64,000 nucleotides of DNA from JAFAMB01 sp963775805 (GCA_963775805.1 CAVZKG010000005.1:62001-126000); one strand, 5' to 3'. Counted from the stretch's first letter, positions 1 through 9,088 are shown. Numbers and translations are program-made. Notes: generated by a model from the letters alone, not told the origin.

Positions 1-501
1 TTCTCTGATTTCCGCGCGCCGCATGGATGCGTAATAGACTTCGTCGATCTCGGGATGAATCGTCGGAGGCCATTCACAATCAATGGCTGCGAAGATGCCG
101 CGAGGTCGCAGGATACGGGCAATCTCCTGAAAAGTCGGTTCTGGTTCCATCCAGTGGAGCGCTTGCGAGATCGTCACAATGTCCGCCGAAGCGTCCGGGA
201 GTCCGGTCTCCGTCGAGACGCCCTCCAGGAAGGTGGTATTGGATTGATCGTGATCACCGGCTTGAAACTTTTGGGCGATTGCGCGCATGTCGGGCGATGG
301 TTCAATGCCGATAACGGTTGCATCCCGCCCTTCCCAGAGCCGGGTTGAAAGCCCCGTGCCCGACGCGATGTCGACAACCCGGAGAGGGTGCCGCGGCCCG
401 GCCATCTGCGTCAAAATGTCGGCGATTACGGGAGGGAGCTGCGGCCGGTGTTGATTGTAAGTGTCGGCAAACCCGGTGAATCTTCGAACATTAGGATCCA
501 T
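1..501 (-). CDS. Class I SAM-dependent methyltransferase (partial, 3' end cut)
   Basis: Reading the minus strand from the ATG at 499-501 gives 167 open codons that run off the window edge, so the C-terminus is missing. The N-terminus (MDPNVRRFTGFADTYN) is followed by VVDIASGTGLSTRLW, the glycine-rich SAM-binding motif I, then an acidic end of strand 2 (IGIEP) and ALHWMEPEPTF. This is the Methyltransf_11 pattern seen in UbiE/Tam-like small-molecule methyltransferases. The start fits the usual 20-30 residue lead before motif I. The substrate cannot be read from the sequence. A strong hairpin lies upstream and no operon partner is visible. Confidence 0.85.
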   Translation of the reverse strand, partial: MDPNVRRFTGFADTYNQHRPQLPPVIADILTQMAGPRHPLRVVDIASGTGLSTRLWEGRDATVIGIEPSPDMRAIAQKFQAGDHDQSNTTFLEGVSTETGLPDASADIVTISQALHWMEPEPTFQEIARILRPRGIFAAIDCEWPPTIHPEIDEVYYASMRRAEIRE

Positions 502-844
502 AGCCTGAAAAAGAGAGTCCGAATCCGGTAATCGGTCAACTAACGCAAAAATCTCACAAGCCCAATTGCTTGTGAGATTTTCAGGGAAGAGAGCACTCGA
601 AAAGCGGCTCATACAGAGCGATTGAATCGAACGGAATTTACACCCGGCGGTGATGACTTAAATTCAACGCCAAGCGTTCTGCTTGCGTTTTCGATCCTCG
701 TAACTAAAGGTACGCCGGTTATGAGCGGAAACCCGGAAAACGAATTGAAGCCTCGTCCAGGTGCATGCGATTCGTTCGGATCCGGCACGCAGTGAGCGTT
801 TGCAACGGGTGTTCTAATTTAACGATCAGACAGAAACGGAAAAA
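502..844. other. Intergenic region upstream of uppP and the methyltransferase
   Basis: This 343-base gap separates the divergent methyltransferase and uppP, so it should hold promoters for both. It contains the perfect hairpin at 548-581. I see no convincing -35/-10 pair and no coding sequence; the short open frame at 721-795 (24 codons) has no supporting signal. Confidence 0.5.
548..581. terminator. Perfect 14-bp hairpin
   Basis: The arms AAAATCTCACAAGC and GCTTGTGAGATTTT are perfectly complementary around a 6-base loop (CCAATT). With A and T tracts on the two sides it could act as a bidirectional intrinsic terminator. However, it sits between divergent genes, where no transcript is expected to end, so attenuation or a repeat-family member is also possible. 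The TCTCAC/GTGAGA core resembles the palindromes at 3324, 37621 and 52042. Confidence 0.6.
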
Positions 845-1702
845 GTGAATTTCCTTCAAGTCCTTATACTCGGATTGGTGCAAGGCGCCGCCGAACTTCT
901 ACCGGTTTCGAGCTCGGCTCATGTCATTATTGCCGAAAAGCTGATGGGCTTGGACCCGTCGAGTCCTGAGATGACCTTTTTGCTCGTCATGCTGCACACT
1001 GGAACGATGTTTGCCGTGATCGTCTATTTCTGGCGGGCGTGGAAGGACCACTATTTTTCAAGTGTTGCGGCGTTCCGGGACGTTGCGATCAACGTGGTGA
1101 TTGCGACTGTCATCACAGGTGTCATTGGGTTGGCGCTTCAGTGGCTGATTGAAAAGATCTTTCTGAGAGGCACGGAGAAGGCGGAAGTCGAAACGCTCTT
1201 TTCACAGCTCCCTCTGATCGGGGTAGCTCTGGTCGCCGCAGGCGCGTTGATCATTTATTCCGGGATTCGCAAAGAACGAAACAGGCGTGGAGGCGAAGTG
1301 GATGCTACGCGGGCCTGTTGGATCGGGGCTGTCCAAGGGCTCTGTTTGCCATTTCGTGGATTCTCACGTTCAGGCGCCACGATCTCGACTGGATTGTTGC
1401 TGGGCGTGGGGCAACATCGCATGGAAGAGTTCAGTTTTGCTTTAGCGGTTGTCCTGACGCCACCGGTCATTGCGAGAGAAGCCTTGCGACTTCTGAAAGC
1501 GCATACCGAGACGACACAACCCTCGCATCTGGCCGGTCTTGCTGTGCCCGGGTTGTTTGGATTGGTTTGCAGCTTCATTGCGGGCTTGCTTGCGCTCCGT
1601 CTGCTCTCTCGCTGGTTGGAGTCCGGTCGCTGGAAATTCTTTGGGTATTACTGTCTGCTGGCTGCAGTTGTCGTCTTTGGACTCGCTATCGCGGGCTACT
1701 AG
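845..1702 (+). CDS. uppP: Undecaprenyl-diphosphatase UppP (BacA family)
   Basis: The 285-residue membrane protein dephosphorylates undecaprenyl diphosphate, recycling the lipid carrier for peptidoglycan and other envelope polymers. Two family signatures are present: QGAAELLPVSSSAHV near the N-terminus (usually QGxxEFLPVSSSGH) and FSRSGATIST in the middle (usually PGxSRSG), which carries the catalytic Ser/Arg region. Many hydrophobic helices and the length fit the family (about 265-290). Translation starts at a GTG right after a purine-rich stretch. The following coiled-coil gene begins 58 bases downstream on the same strand and may be co-transcribed. Confidence 0.95.
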   Translation: MNFLQVLILGLVQGAAELLPVSSSAHVIIAEKLMGLDPSSPEMTFLLVMLHTGTMFAVIVYFWRAWKDHYFSSVAAFRDVAINVVIATVITGVIGLALQWLIEKIFLRGTEKAEVETLFSQLPLIGVALVAAGALIIYSGIRKERNRRGGEVDATRACWIGAVQGLCLPFRGFSRSGATISTGLLLGVGQHRMEEFSFALAVVLTPPVIAREALRLLKAHTETTQPSHLAGLAVPGLFGLVCSFIAGLLALRLLSRWLESGRWKFFGYYCLLAAVVVFGLAIAGY

Positions 1703-1760
1703 ATAGGGCGCACAATCTTTTTCTCGACACCAAGCCGAGCCGATCGAAAGTGTTCATGCG

Positions 1761-3320
1761 ATGGAAATGACCGAGCCAGATTCTGATCAGAGCGTCGGAG
1801 AGATCTCTGCAGAGGAAGGGAAAGAACTCAAGGTCAGTCCTGTGCAGGCGGCCGAGCTTGAAGCGGGGGACTCTCAGTGGCTTCGCATGGATCCGTCGGT
1901 GACGCGGGCTGTTCTATCTAAGACTGAGGAGGAACTGCTGGGCAGTCTCGCAGCCCTGATGCGAAACAAAGTCGAGCACGAAGAAGTCGCGCGCCGGCTC
2001 GCCCAAACGGTCGTTGACACGCAGCATGCGAAACAAGATTTAGAATCGGTCAGGATGCAAGTGCGGCGCGCGGAAGAAGAAGTCGCGACGCGCCTCAATG
2101 AGCAAGGCCGGGTCAACGAGGAAATTGCCCGTCTGCATGAGGAAGTGGCGAATCTTCAGCAAAAACAGGACGTACACACGGACTTGGTTTCGGAGCTGAC
2201 GAACAAAACGACTCAGATGCGCCGGTCACTGGATGAGGCGCACGAGAATTTCAAAGCGGTCAAAGAAGCGACGCAGGCCCAGATCGCCACCCATCGGGAA
2301 ACAGTGGCTCAATTGACCCAGGCGCACTACGAGAAGAGCGCCTTGGAGGAGAGCCTGGTGCCGCTGCGTGAAGAGGTCGATGGACGAATCAGGGCCCGGG
2401 AAGCGTTGATCGGAGATGTTGTCATACTTCACGGACATCTGTCCGAACTTTCCACGAAAAAAGAGACTCATGGCGCAGAGATTTCGGCCCTTGAAAATAC
2501 GCGGTTAGATCTTCTGAGCGATATCGAGTGGTTACGGACCGATCATGGCGCTTTGGTTGGCCAAGTTGAAGATTTGCGTAAAACTGTCGCGCAGCATGCC
2601 GATCTGAGCGACCGGCTCAATGCGGGCTTGAACGATCTTCATGCGGAGATTTCAGAAAGGGCAGCAGAACAGCGCCGGTTGCAGCAATCACTGGCAGAGG
2701 AGCAGACGCGCGTGAGCGATCTCCTGGTCGCCAAAGGCAACCTTGAGGAATCGATCAAGGAAGCAGGGGACAAGCACCGGGCGCTCCAGGCTGATCTCGC
2801 TGCACTCAGTTCTCATCTGGGCGGCCCAGCTGCCAATTCCAAACGAGCGCTCCCGGCTTCCGGCGAGGAAGGGTTGCCGTTGTTGTTCACCGACAACACA
2901 CAGAAGATAGCGTCGCATTGGGATTCCTACCCGTTGGAAAGCGAGTTTCACACGGATGACAAACTCGATGCGAAGAAGGTCGCTGAACTCGTTTCAGCGT
3001 TGCCCGGACTGGATGGCTGCCTGCTGGTAAAGAATCGTGGCGGTGTGCTCGCTTCGCGGCTGCCGGAACGATTCCACGCTCTTCTATCTGTTCCAGATCG
3101 AAACTACGAGCTCCTGTTCGATCGTCTTAAGAATAAGCTGGATGATCGATCCATCGATAAGTCCCGTCTTGCGACGTATAAAATCGGGGATGACGCTTTA
3201 ACGGTCGCGCAATCAGAAAGCATGTTTCTGTTTGCGAATCACAAAGAACCTGCGCTCCGGCCTGGCTTGACCGGGAAGTTGGCCGTAATTGTCGCGGAGG
3301 TCGCTAAAATGTATCCCTAA
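1761..3320 (+). CDS. Long coiled-coil protein with C-terminal roadblock/LC7-like domain
   Basis: The protein has 519 residues. About residues 55-350 are a nearly unbroken charged heptad-rich coiled coil (Glu, Lys, Gln, Leu, Arg). After a linker, residues about 402-519 form a compact domain whose LPGLDGCLLVKNRGGVLAS strand-turn-strand matches the roadblock/LC7 fold of MglB-type proteins. No signal peptide or membrane segment is seen, so it is probably cytoplasmic. Roadblock domains often dimerise and bind small GTPases, and a long coiled coil suggests a scaffold; this is inference. No MglA-like GTPase gene lies in the window. It ends at a TAA that is part of the palindromic element at 3318-3403. 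Confidence 0.7.
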   Translation: MEMTEPDSDQSVGEISAEEGKELKVSPVQAAELEAGDSQWLRMDPSVTRAVLSKTEEELLGSLAALMRNKVEHEEVARRLAQTVVDTQHAKQDLESVRMQVRRAEEEVATRLNEQGRVNEEIARLHEEVANLQQKQDVHTDLVSELTNKTTQMRRSLDEAHENFKAVKEATQAQIATHRETVAQLTQAHYEKSALEESLVPLREEVDGRIRAREALIGDVVILHGHLSELSTKKETHGAEISALENTRLDLLSDIEWLRTDHGALVGQVEDLRKTVAQHADLSDRLNAGLNDLHAEISERAAEQRRLQQSLAEEQTRVSDLLVAKGNLEESIKEAGDKHRALQADLAALSSHLGGPAANSKRALPASGEEGLPLLFTDNTQKIASHWDSYPLESEFHTDDKLDAKKVAELVSALPGLDGCLLVKNRGGVLASRLPERFHALLSVPDRNYELLFDRLKNKLDDRSIDKSRLATYKIGDDALTVAQSESMFLFANHKEPALRPGLTGKLAVIVAEVAKMYP

Positions 3321-3403
3321 CCCGCATTTCTCACCTCCCCGTGAGAAATGCGCCAGATGAACATTCATGAGTTTGAAAAACTTGTGGGTGTCCAGGTTAG
3401 CTA
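3318..3403. repeat. Palindromic convergent-gene element, copy 1
   Basis: It fills the gap between the coiled-coil gene (stop TAA 3318-3320) and parC (stop TAG 3401-3403). It holds a perfect 11-bp hairpin (arms 3324-3334 and 3341-3351, loop CTCCCC) and a second hairpin core (AGTTTGAAAAACT at 3371-3383) followed by TTGTGGGTGTCCAGGTTAG. The same modules recur elsewhere in the window. It likely works as a bidirectional terminator. Confidence 0.7.
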
Positions 3404-5317
3404 CTTCGCGGTTACGCTCGTGACGGTGCGGCGGGTTACCTGGTTACCTCGTGTCTTTGGGCCGCGCGGAGGGAAGTCGGCTGCCTGGAATGACTGTTCG
3501 TCGATTCGTGATCCTTTGGTGTGCCGGTATCGAAGCCGGATTTCGGTGACAGCGCGATCCGTCAAATACTTGATCTTGGCATTTTCCTGCGCGCAGTTGT
3601 AATCACGGTTCATGATCGCGCCTCCAAAAGCGAATCGCTTAAGAAACGTTGCTTTTGCAGTGTTATAGACAAGCGTAAAAATTTTGTCCCGATCGAATAT
3701 ACCGAAATAAATGAGATTCTTGTCGACAAACAGTTTGTCCGGCGGTGGCACCATTTGATAGCGACCCGTCTCCCAAATAAGCAATAACCGATCGAGTGGT
3801 GAACAGCGAAAGGCGGTATCAGCTTTCACCTCGTATCCGAGAAATCCTCGCTCCTTGTCGTACGCAATCGCCAGTTCATTGGCCGTCAATTCGCGGACAT
3901 CGATCTCCTCGGCGGTGGTTAAATGGGTCTTCCGCTTGAATTGCTTGCTATGGGTCGTCACGAGACGCTGCAGATAGTCGATTGCATATTCGGTTAGTTT
4001 TTTTAGGTGCTTCTCGACTTCTTTGAGAGCAATCCGGATCTTGAGTTTTTCCTCTTCGTTTTTTTTGAGGTCGAACTTGGAAATCCGCTTGATCTGCAGA
4101 CTTAAGAGCATTTCGACATCCCCTTGAGTGATATCGCGAACCAGCTGATTTCGAAACGGTTGTAGACCTTTTAAGACAGCCTGCTGAACTTCCTCGTAGG
4201 TTTCACATTCTTCAATCAATTTGTAAATCCGGTTTTCGATGAACAACTGGATCAACGATTTCCAATGCAATTCGTCCTGGAGTTCGCTTTGGCGAAGTTC
4301 TAGTTCCCGTTTCAATAGGGAGACAAGCCGCTCGGTATTGAATCGGATGATCTCGTCCACATCCATTTGGACCGGACGTTCTCCTTTGATCACCACGATG
4401 TTGGAATGGATCGTCACCTCGCACTGAGTGAAGTGGTAGAGTGCAGTGATCGCTTTTTCTGCGTCCTCTCCGGGCGATAGCGTGATCAATATCTCAACCT
4501 GTGCAGCGGTGAAATCATTGATCGAACGGATCTTTATACGACGTTTTCGAGCGGCTTCTTCGATCGATGCGATAACAGATTCTGTTGTTGTGCTGAACGG
4601 AATTTCTCGAATAACAAGTTTCGAATTTTCGCGCTTTTCGATCTTGGCGCGCAGCTTGATTTTTCCGTTGCCACGATCGTATTCGATTGCATCCATCAAG
4701 CCTCCCTGAGGAAAGTCCGGAAGAAGCCTGAATTTTTTGTCCTGGAGGATCGCGATTTGCGCTTTGAGCAACTCGATAAAGTTGTGAGGCAACACTCGAG
4801 TGGAAAGCCCGACTGCAATCCCTTCGGATCCCAACATCAGCAAAAGCGGAAGTTTTGCAGGTAGTATCACCGGTTCCCGATTCCTGCCGTCGTAGCTCGG
4901 GTTGTACTCGGTCAGCTTCGGGTTAAAAATTTCCTGACGTGCCAAATCCGTAAGCCGGCATTCGATGTATCGGGATGCTGCCGGAGGATCTCCAGTGAAC
5001 AGGTTTCCGAAGTTTCCCTGCCCTTCAATCAGATAACTCTTGTTCGCAAGGTTCACCAACGCCTCTTCGATGGAGGCGTCCCCGTGCGGATGATACTGCA
5101 TAGCGTGTCCGACGATGTTGGCGACTTTGTTGAATCGGCCATCATCCTTTTCGTAAAGAGCATGCAGGATTCTGCGCTGGACTGGTTTGAGTCCATCCTC
5201 GAGCTGAGGGATTGCTCTGTCCCTGATAACGTACGAGGCGTACTGAAGAAAGTTCTCATTCACGAGATCCTTCAGCGGATCTTCAGGCAGATGCAAAAGT
5301 GCAGTATCAGGCGGCAT
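3401..5317 (-). CDS. parC: DNA topoisomerase IV subunit A-like (ParC)
   Basis: This 638-residue type IIA topoisomerase A subunit cuts and rejoins DNA during decatenation and relaxation. The breakage-reunion domain is intact: HPHGD at 76-80 and the catalytic Tyr117 in AASRYIE. It is shorter than GyrA or E. coli ParC (about 750-870) because the C-terminal beta-pinwheel is reduced to roughly 150 residues, as in the Bacteroidetes/Chlamydiae-type ParC. In the quinolone-determining loop the residue equivalent to GyrA Ser83 is Ala81 and that for Asp87 is Glu85. It follows parE by 75 bases in an apparent operon and ends next to the element at 3318-3403. Confidence 0.9.
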   Translation of the reverse strand: MPPDTALLHLPEDPLKDLVNENFLQYASYVIRDRAIPQLEDGLKPVQRRILHALYEKDDGRFNKVANIVGHAMQYHPHGDASIEEALVNLANKSYLIEGQGNFGNLFTGDPPAASRYIECRLTDLARQEIFNPKLTEYNPSYDGRNREPVILPAKLPLLLMLGSEGIAVGLSTRVLPHNFIELLKAQIAILQDKKFRLLPDFPQGGLMDAIEYDRGNGKIKLRAKIEKRENSKLVIREIPFSTTTESVIASIEEAARKRRIKIRSINDFTAAQVEILITLSPGEDAEKAITALYHFTQCEVTIHSNIVVIKGERPVQMDVDEIIRFNTERLVSLLKRELELRQSELQDELHWKSLIQLFIENRIYKLIEECETYEEVQQAVLKGLQPFRNQLVRDITQGDVEMLLSLQIKRISKFDLKKNEEEKLKIRIALKEVEKHLKKLTEYAIDYLQRLVTTHSKQFKRKTHLTTAEEIDVRELTANELAIAYDKERGFLGYEVKADTAFRCSPLDRLLLIWETGRYQMVPPPDKLFVDKNLIYFGIFDRDKIFTLVYNTAKATFLKRFAFGGAIMNRDYNCAQENAKIKYLTDRAVTEIRLRYRHTKGSRIDEQSFQAADFPPRGPKTRGNQVTRRTVTSVTAK

Positions 5318-5319
5318 AA

Positions 5320-5392
5320 AACGGTTCAGGCTGCTTCAGCCTTTGCGCCCCGGCGGAAGAGGCCGAAGCTACGGGTGCATTGCGGGTTAGTG
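5320..5392. repeat. Possible degenerate copy of the palindromic element
   Basis: The short parE-parC gap reads, on the coding strand, CTAACCCGCA just after the parE stop and AGCCTGAAC near its far end. These match the two edges of the element family (CTAACCCGCATTT and TAGCCTGAAC). The internal palindrome is not conserved, so this is a weak assignment. Confidence 0.35.
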
Positions 5393-7198
5393 TCACGCTT
5401 CGACGACCAGATTCCCCATGATGTATTCGCGGCGCTGGGGGGTGTTCTTGCCCATGTAGAACTGCAAAAGAGGTTGAATGGTGTGCGCATCGTCCACATT
5501 GACACGGGTAAGCTTCATTTCTGATCCGATAAACGCCTTGAACTCCGAAGGGGAAATTTCTCCCAGCCCCTTGAATCGTGTCACCTCGCTGTTCCGCAAT
5601 TTAGTCGTCGCCTCATCGCGTGCCGTCTCCGAGTAGCAGTAAATCGTCGATTTCTTATCGCGCACGCGGAAAAGCGGCGTCTCGAGAATATGGACAAACC
5701 CGCGGATGATGATGTCTGGAAAGAAACGGAGAAAACAGGTGATCAGTAGATTTCGAATATGCAGTCCATCCACGTCGGCATCTGTTGCAATGATGACCTT
5801 GCCGTAGCGTAATCCTTCGACGGTTTCTTCCACATTCAATGTTCGCATCAAGTTAAAAATCTCGTCGTTCTTGTACACGATGGTCCGGTTGAGGTCCCAG
5901 ACGTTGAGTGGCTTGCCCTTCAGGGTAAAGACCGCTTGAAGATCGGGATTGCGGCAACTGGTGATCGACCCGGCGGCGGATTGGCCTTCGGTGATAAATA
6001 TCATCGAGTCGCTCCCCGCTTGCTTTTCAAGATTTAAATGAACCCGGCAATCCTTGAGCTGCGGGATTCGAAGTGAGATTGCGGCTGTTCGTTCCCGCGC
6101 AAGTTTGCGCACATCCTGCAGCTCTTTTCGCAGCCGACGCGTTTCATTGATCTTCAGTAAGAGCCGCTCCGAAATCTCCGGGTTGCGATGGAGAAGGCTG
6201 ATGACTGTTTCCCTCACTTTGTTGACGAGGTCGCCTCGGATTTCTGTATTTCCGAGTTTGTTCTTCGTTTGAGACTCGAACAACGGATCCTGGAGCCGGA
6301 TGGCAATCGCCCCGACCAGTCCTTCGCGCACGTCATCCCCATCGAATTTTGATTTCGTGAAATCGTTGATCGCCTTCAGCATCCCTTCACGGAAAGCGCT
6401 CAAGTGCGTACCACCATCAGAGGTGTACTGACCGTTTACGAACGAATAATGGTCTTCTGAAAGCCGGTTTGTGTGCGTGAATGCAATCTCCAGCATCTTC
6501 TCCCTGAAGTGCACAATCGGATAGATCGGTTCTTCCCGGACCTCTTCCTCCAGGAGGTCTTTCAAACCGTTTGCCGAAAAGTAGACCGTGCCGTTCCACG
6601 AAATCTTCAGGCCGGCATTGAGGAATGTGTAAAGACGAATTCTTCGAGCAATGTGTTCGTCTCGAAACCGATAGTCCTTAAACATTTTTGGATCCGGCTC
6701 GAACCGAATTTCGGTCCCATCCGGTTGCGTTTGTTTGCCTTTCTCCTGCGACTTCAGTTTTCCGCGTTCAAACTCAGCTCGAAAAAACTGCCCATCTCGG
6801 AAACTCGTGACGACAAAACTCACGGACAGCGCGTTAACGGCTTTCGTACCGACCCCGTTCAATCCGACGCTGAATTGAAAGACGTCATTGTTATATTTTG
6901 CCCCGGTATTGATCTGTGAAACGCATTCGATCACTTTGCCGAGCGGGATCCCGCGTCCATAGTCACGAACGCGGACAAGGGACCCGTCGACTGTGACATC
7001 AACCTGACGACCGAATCCCATGATGAATTCGTCAATCGCATTGTCGATTACCTCCTTCAGGAGAACGTAAATGCCGTCGTCATGATGTGCGCCATCCCCA
7101 AGACGACCAATGTACATGCCGGTGCGTGTACGAATGTGCTCCAGGGACGAGAGCGTCTTGATTTTGCTTTCGTCGTAATCATGGTTCCTTTGCGGCAT
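5393..7198 (-). CDS. parE: DNA topoisomerase IV subunit B-like (ParE)
   Basis: The 601-residue ATPase subunit partners ParC. The GHKL ATPase fold shows Asn53 (VIDNAIDE), Asp79 with the RDYGRGIP motif, GLNGVGTKAVNAL near 112-124 and the transducer QTKNKLG at 310-316. The TOPRIM domain has Glu404, the DADVDG acid cluster (473-478) and RFKGLGEIS. The usual EGDS motif is E-G-Q-S here: Gln406 replaces an aspartate equivalent to E. coli GyrB Asp426. The short length and the end GKNTPQRREYI resemble Bacteroidetes ParE from memory. It lies upstream of parC on the same strand. Confidence 0.92.
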   Translation of the reverse strand: MPQRNHDYDESKIKTLSSLEHIRTRTGMYIGRLGDGAHHDDGIYVLLKEVIDNAIDEFIMGFGRQVDVTVDGSLVRVRDYGRGIPLGKVIECVSQINTGAKYNNDVFQFSVGLNGVGTKAVNALSVSFVVTSFRDGQFFRAEFERGKLKSQEKGKQTQPDGTEIRFEPDPKMFKDYRFRDEHIARRIRLYTFLNAGLKISWNGTVYFSANGLKDLLEEEVREEPIYPIVHFREKMLEIAFTHTNRLSEDHYSFVNGQYTSDGGTHLSAFREGMLKAINDFTKSKFDGDDVREGLVGAIAIRLQDPLFESQTKNKLGNTEIRGDLVNKVRETVISLLHRNPEISERLLLKINETRRLRKELQDVRKLARERTAAISLRIPQLKDCRVHLNLEKQAGSDSMIFITEGQSAAGSITSCRNPDLQAVFTLKGKPLNVWDLNRTIVYKNDEIFNLMRTLNVEETVEGLRYGKVIIATDADVDGLHIRNLLITCFLRFFPDIIIRGFVHILETPLFRVRDKKSTIYCYSETARDEATTKLRNSEVTRFKGLGEISPSEFKAFIGSEMKLTRVNVDDAHTIQPLLQFYMGKNTPQRREYIMGNLVVEA

Positions 7199-7207
7199 AA
7201 AAAGTGT

Positions 7208-7260
7208 CGCTAGCTCAACATCGCTTGGAGATATTACGAAATGGAGAGCGGTGCAGGCTA
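7208..7260. repeat. Possible short copy of the palindromic element
   Basis: The gap between parE and the upstream small gene is bounded by CGCTAGC and GGCTAG. The TAG stop of the 7258-7713 gene lies inside the GGCTAG edge, followed on the coding strand by CCTGCACC, close to the CCTGAAC of other copies. There is no clear inner hairpin. Confidence 0.35.
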
Positions 7261-7713
7261 GTGTTGCTGCGGTAGATCCTGCATACGCCGCCAGGCGGAA
7301 ACGACCGCCGGATCGTTAATATACTTGACCAACAGATCCCCGAGTCTCTCCGCAAGATCGAGGTCCTCCTTGGCAAAGAAGTTGAAACGCTCGATTGCCT
7401 TTTGGCATAGGGGTGGGGCGTTTTCAATATTTCCCTGATCCATTTCGAATACGGCACGGTCAAGCGGCGCCATTTGCCGACGCCAGTAAATCGTTTCATC
7501 AACGTACTGATTGATAACGTCAACAGCCTGTTTAGAGTCTGAAACAGTATTAGCGCGCTTCTCGATCGTCCGCAGCATCGCAATGTGAGCATCGATCACT
7601 CTGGCGTAATCGTCGCAAATATCGCCAACCGCACTGCCAACGGTGACGAGAAGCACAACTAGCGCCAGCGCTCGTACGCAGACCGCAGTTAACATTGTGT
7701 GGAGCGTGCTCAA
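7258..7713 (-). CDS. Hypothetical secreted helical protein
   Basis: The 151-residue protein starts with a hydrophobic segment (LALVVLLVTVGSAVG) that looks like a signal peptide with cleavage after a small residue. The mature part is mostly helical and charged, with single Cys residues in DICDDY and PPLCQK that could form a disulfide. I do not recognise a family. It may be a periplasmic protein. It precedes parE on the same strand with a 59-base gap, but no functional link is evident. Confidence 0.6.
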   Translation of the reverse strand: MSTLHTMLTAVCVRALALVVLLVTVGSAVGDICDDYARVIDAHIAMLRTIEKRANTVSDSKQAVDVINQYVDETIYWRRQMAPLDRAVFEMDQGNIENAPPLCQKAIERFNFFAKEDLDLAERLGDLLVKYINDPAVVSAWRRMQDLPQQH

Positions 7714-7873
7714 GAGAAACTATGTAACAATCGTACTGACTCCATTGACTCAATGCTCTCTACGCCAAGTTTTCACCGGATTTAAGTTTAAAATCACGAT
7801 TACTTCACGCCTTTTCCGGAATTACCTGTCTATGAAGCGAGCGGGACAAACCGCGTAGGGGCAGCTTGGGCGG

Positions 7874-9049
7874 TCATTTGGACAAAAGAATGCTCTCCGC
7901 CAGTTCGCTGAGTTGTGTTGTATCGTGTGAGGAAGATAATGCAATGCGTATACGTGCCGCACCACGTGCGACGGTCGGGTAACGAATTGCCGGTGCAAGG
8001 AAACCGTGGGCACGCAGTGCTTCTGCCACGATCAGAGTACGATTTTCGTCGCCGATAATCAGCGGAAATATCGGACCGGTCGCACCGATTGGATTCAGAG
8101 ATCGAATCGCCGGGGACTCGCTAAAGAGTCGGCAGTTGTGTCGAAGGCGCAGCCGTAACTGTTCTCCCTCCTGTGAACGCACAATCTCAAGCGCTGCCGA
8201 AGCTGCGGCGGCTGAAGAAGGAGGTAACGCAGTGGAATAGATGAAACTGCGCGCCTTGTTGACAAGCAATTGGATCAGCGACTCTGGTCCACAAATAAAT
8301 CCACCACTTGAACCGAGCGCTTTGCTGAGAGTTCCCATTTGGATGTCGATTTGATTTGTGAGCCCGAGTGCGGCGATAAGACCTGCGCCGTTCGATCCGA
8401 CAATCCCGGTCGCATGAGCTTCATCGACCATCAGCGAAACCTCGAACTCGTTCTTCAACTCTACAATCGAGGTCAAATCGGCAAAGGTCCCATCCATGCT
8501 GAAAATCGATTCTGTCACAATCAATACTTCGCCGGAGGGATAAGTCTGGCGGGCCCATTCGAGATGGTTTCGGAGTTTCGCGATGTCGTTGTGAGGAAAA
8601 ACGCGCAACGCGGAGCCGGAGAGCTTTGCTCCGTCAATTAGACAGGCATGCGCCAGCTTATCCAAGATTATTACGTCTCCCGGTCCCACAAGGCTCGTGA
8701 TCGCGCCGACGGCGGCGGCGTATCCACTACTAAAAAGGAGGGATGATTCAGCACCTTTGAAAGCCGCGATCTCCTTTTCCAGCCTGGTGTGGGGCGATTC
8801 TGTGCCTGTCACCAGTCTGGATGCTCCCGCACCGGCCCCGAACTCTTCAATTGCGTTGCGCGCCGCCGATTTTACCGCCGGATGCTGCGAAAGGCCGAGG
8901 TAGTCGTTTGAGGCGAAATTCACCAGCAACCGGTCATCCAGACGCACATAGGGACCACCGACCCATTCGACGGTCCGGAGTTCGCGAAAAAGGGATTTCT
9001 CGCGGAGTTGGTTCAGGATTTCGTCGTAGGAAACCATTTGAATATTCAC
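7874..9049 (-). CDS. bioF: 8-amino-7-oxononanoate synthase (BioF-like)
   Basis: This 391-residue PLP-dependent alpha-oxoamine synthase likely condenses pimeloyl-thioester with alanine in biotin synthesis. Family hallmarks are NFASNDYLGLSQHP, GAGASRLVTGT, VDEAHATG and the PLP lysine Lys243 in GTLSKALGSSGG. The length matches BioF (about 385). The 2-amino-3-ketobutyrate CoA ligase Kbl is a close paralogue, but the early ASNDYLGL and overall length favour BioF. No other biotin gene is nearby, so the substrate stays an inference. The proC gene lies 39 bases upstream on the same strand. Confidence 0.85.
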   Translation of the reverse strand: MNIQMVSYDEILNQLREKSLFRELRTVEWVGGPYVRLDDRLLVNFASNDYLGLSQHPAVKSAARNAIEEFGAGAGASRLVTGTESPHTRLEKEIAAFKGAESSLLFSSGYAAAVGAITSLVGPGDVIILDKLAHACLIDGAKLSGSALRVFPHNDIAKLRNHLEWARQTYPSGEVLIVTESIFSMDGTFADLTSIVELKNEFEVSLMVDEAHATGIVGSNGAGLIAALGLTNQIDIQMGTLSKALGSSGGFICGPESLIQLLVNKARSFIYSTALPPSSAAAASAALEIVRSQEGEQLRLRLRHNCRLFSESPAIRSLNPIGATGPIFPLIIGDENRTLIVAEALRAHGFLAPAIRYPTVARGAARIRIALSSSHDTTQLSELAESILLSK

Positions 9050-9088
9050 TAAGGCAGCAAAATTCCCCGGCTACATCGGAATCAGCAG

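Noticed and set aside
174..377. Open frame on the minus strand inside the methyltransferase
   Set aside because: It is out of frame with the methyltransferase, which has clear SAM-binding motifs and runs to the window edge.
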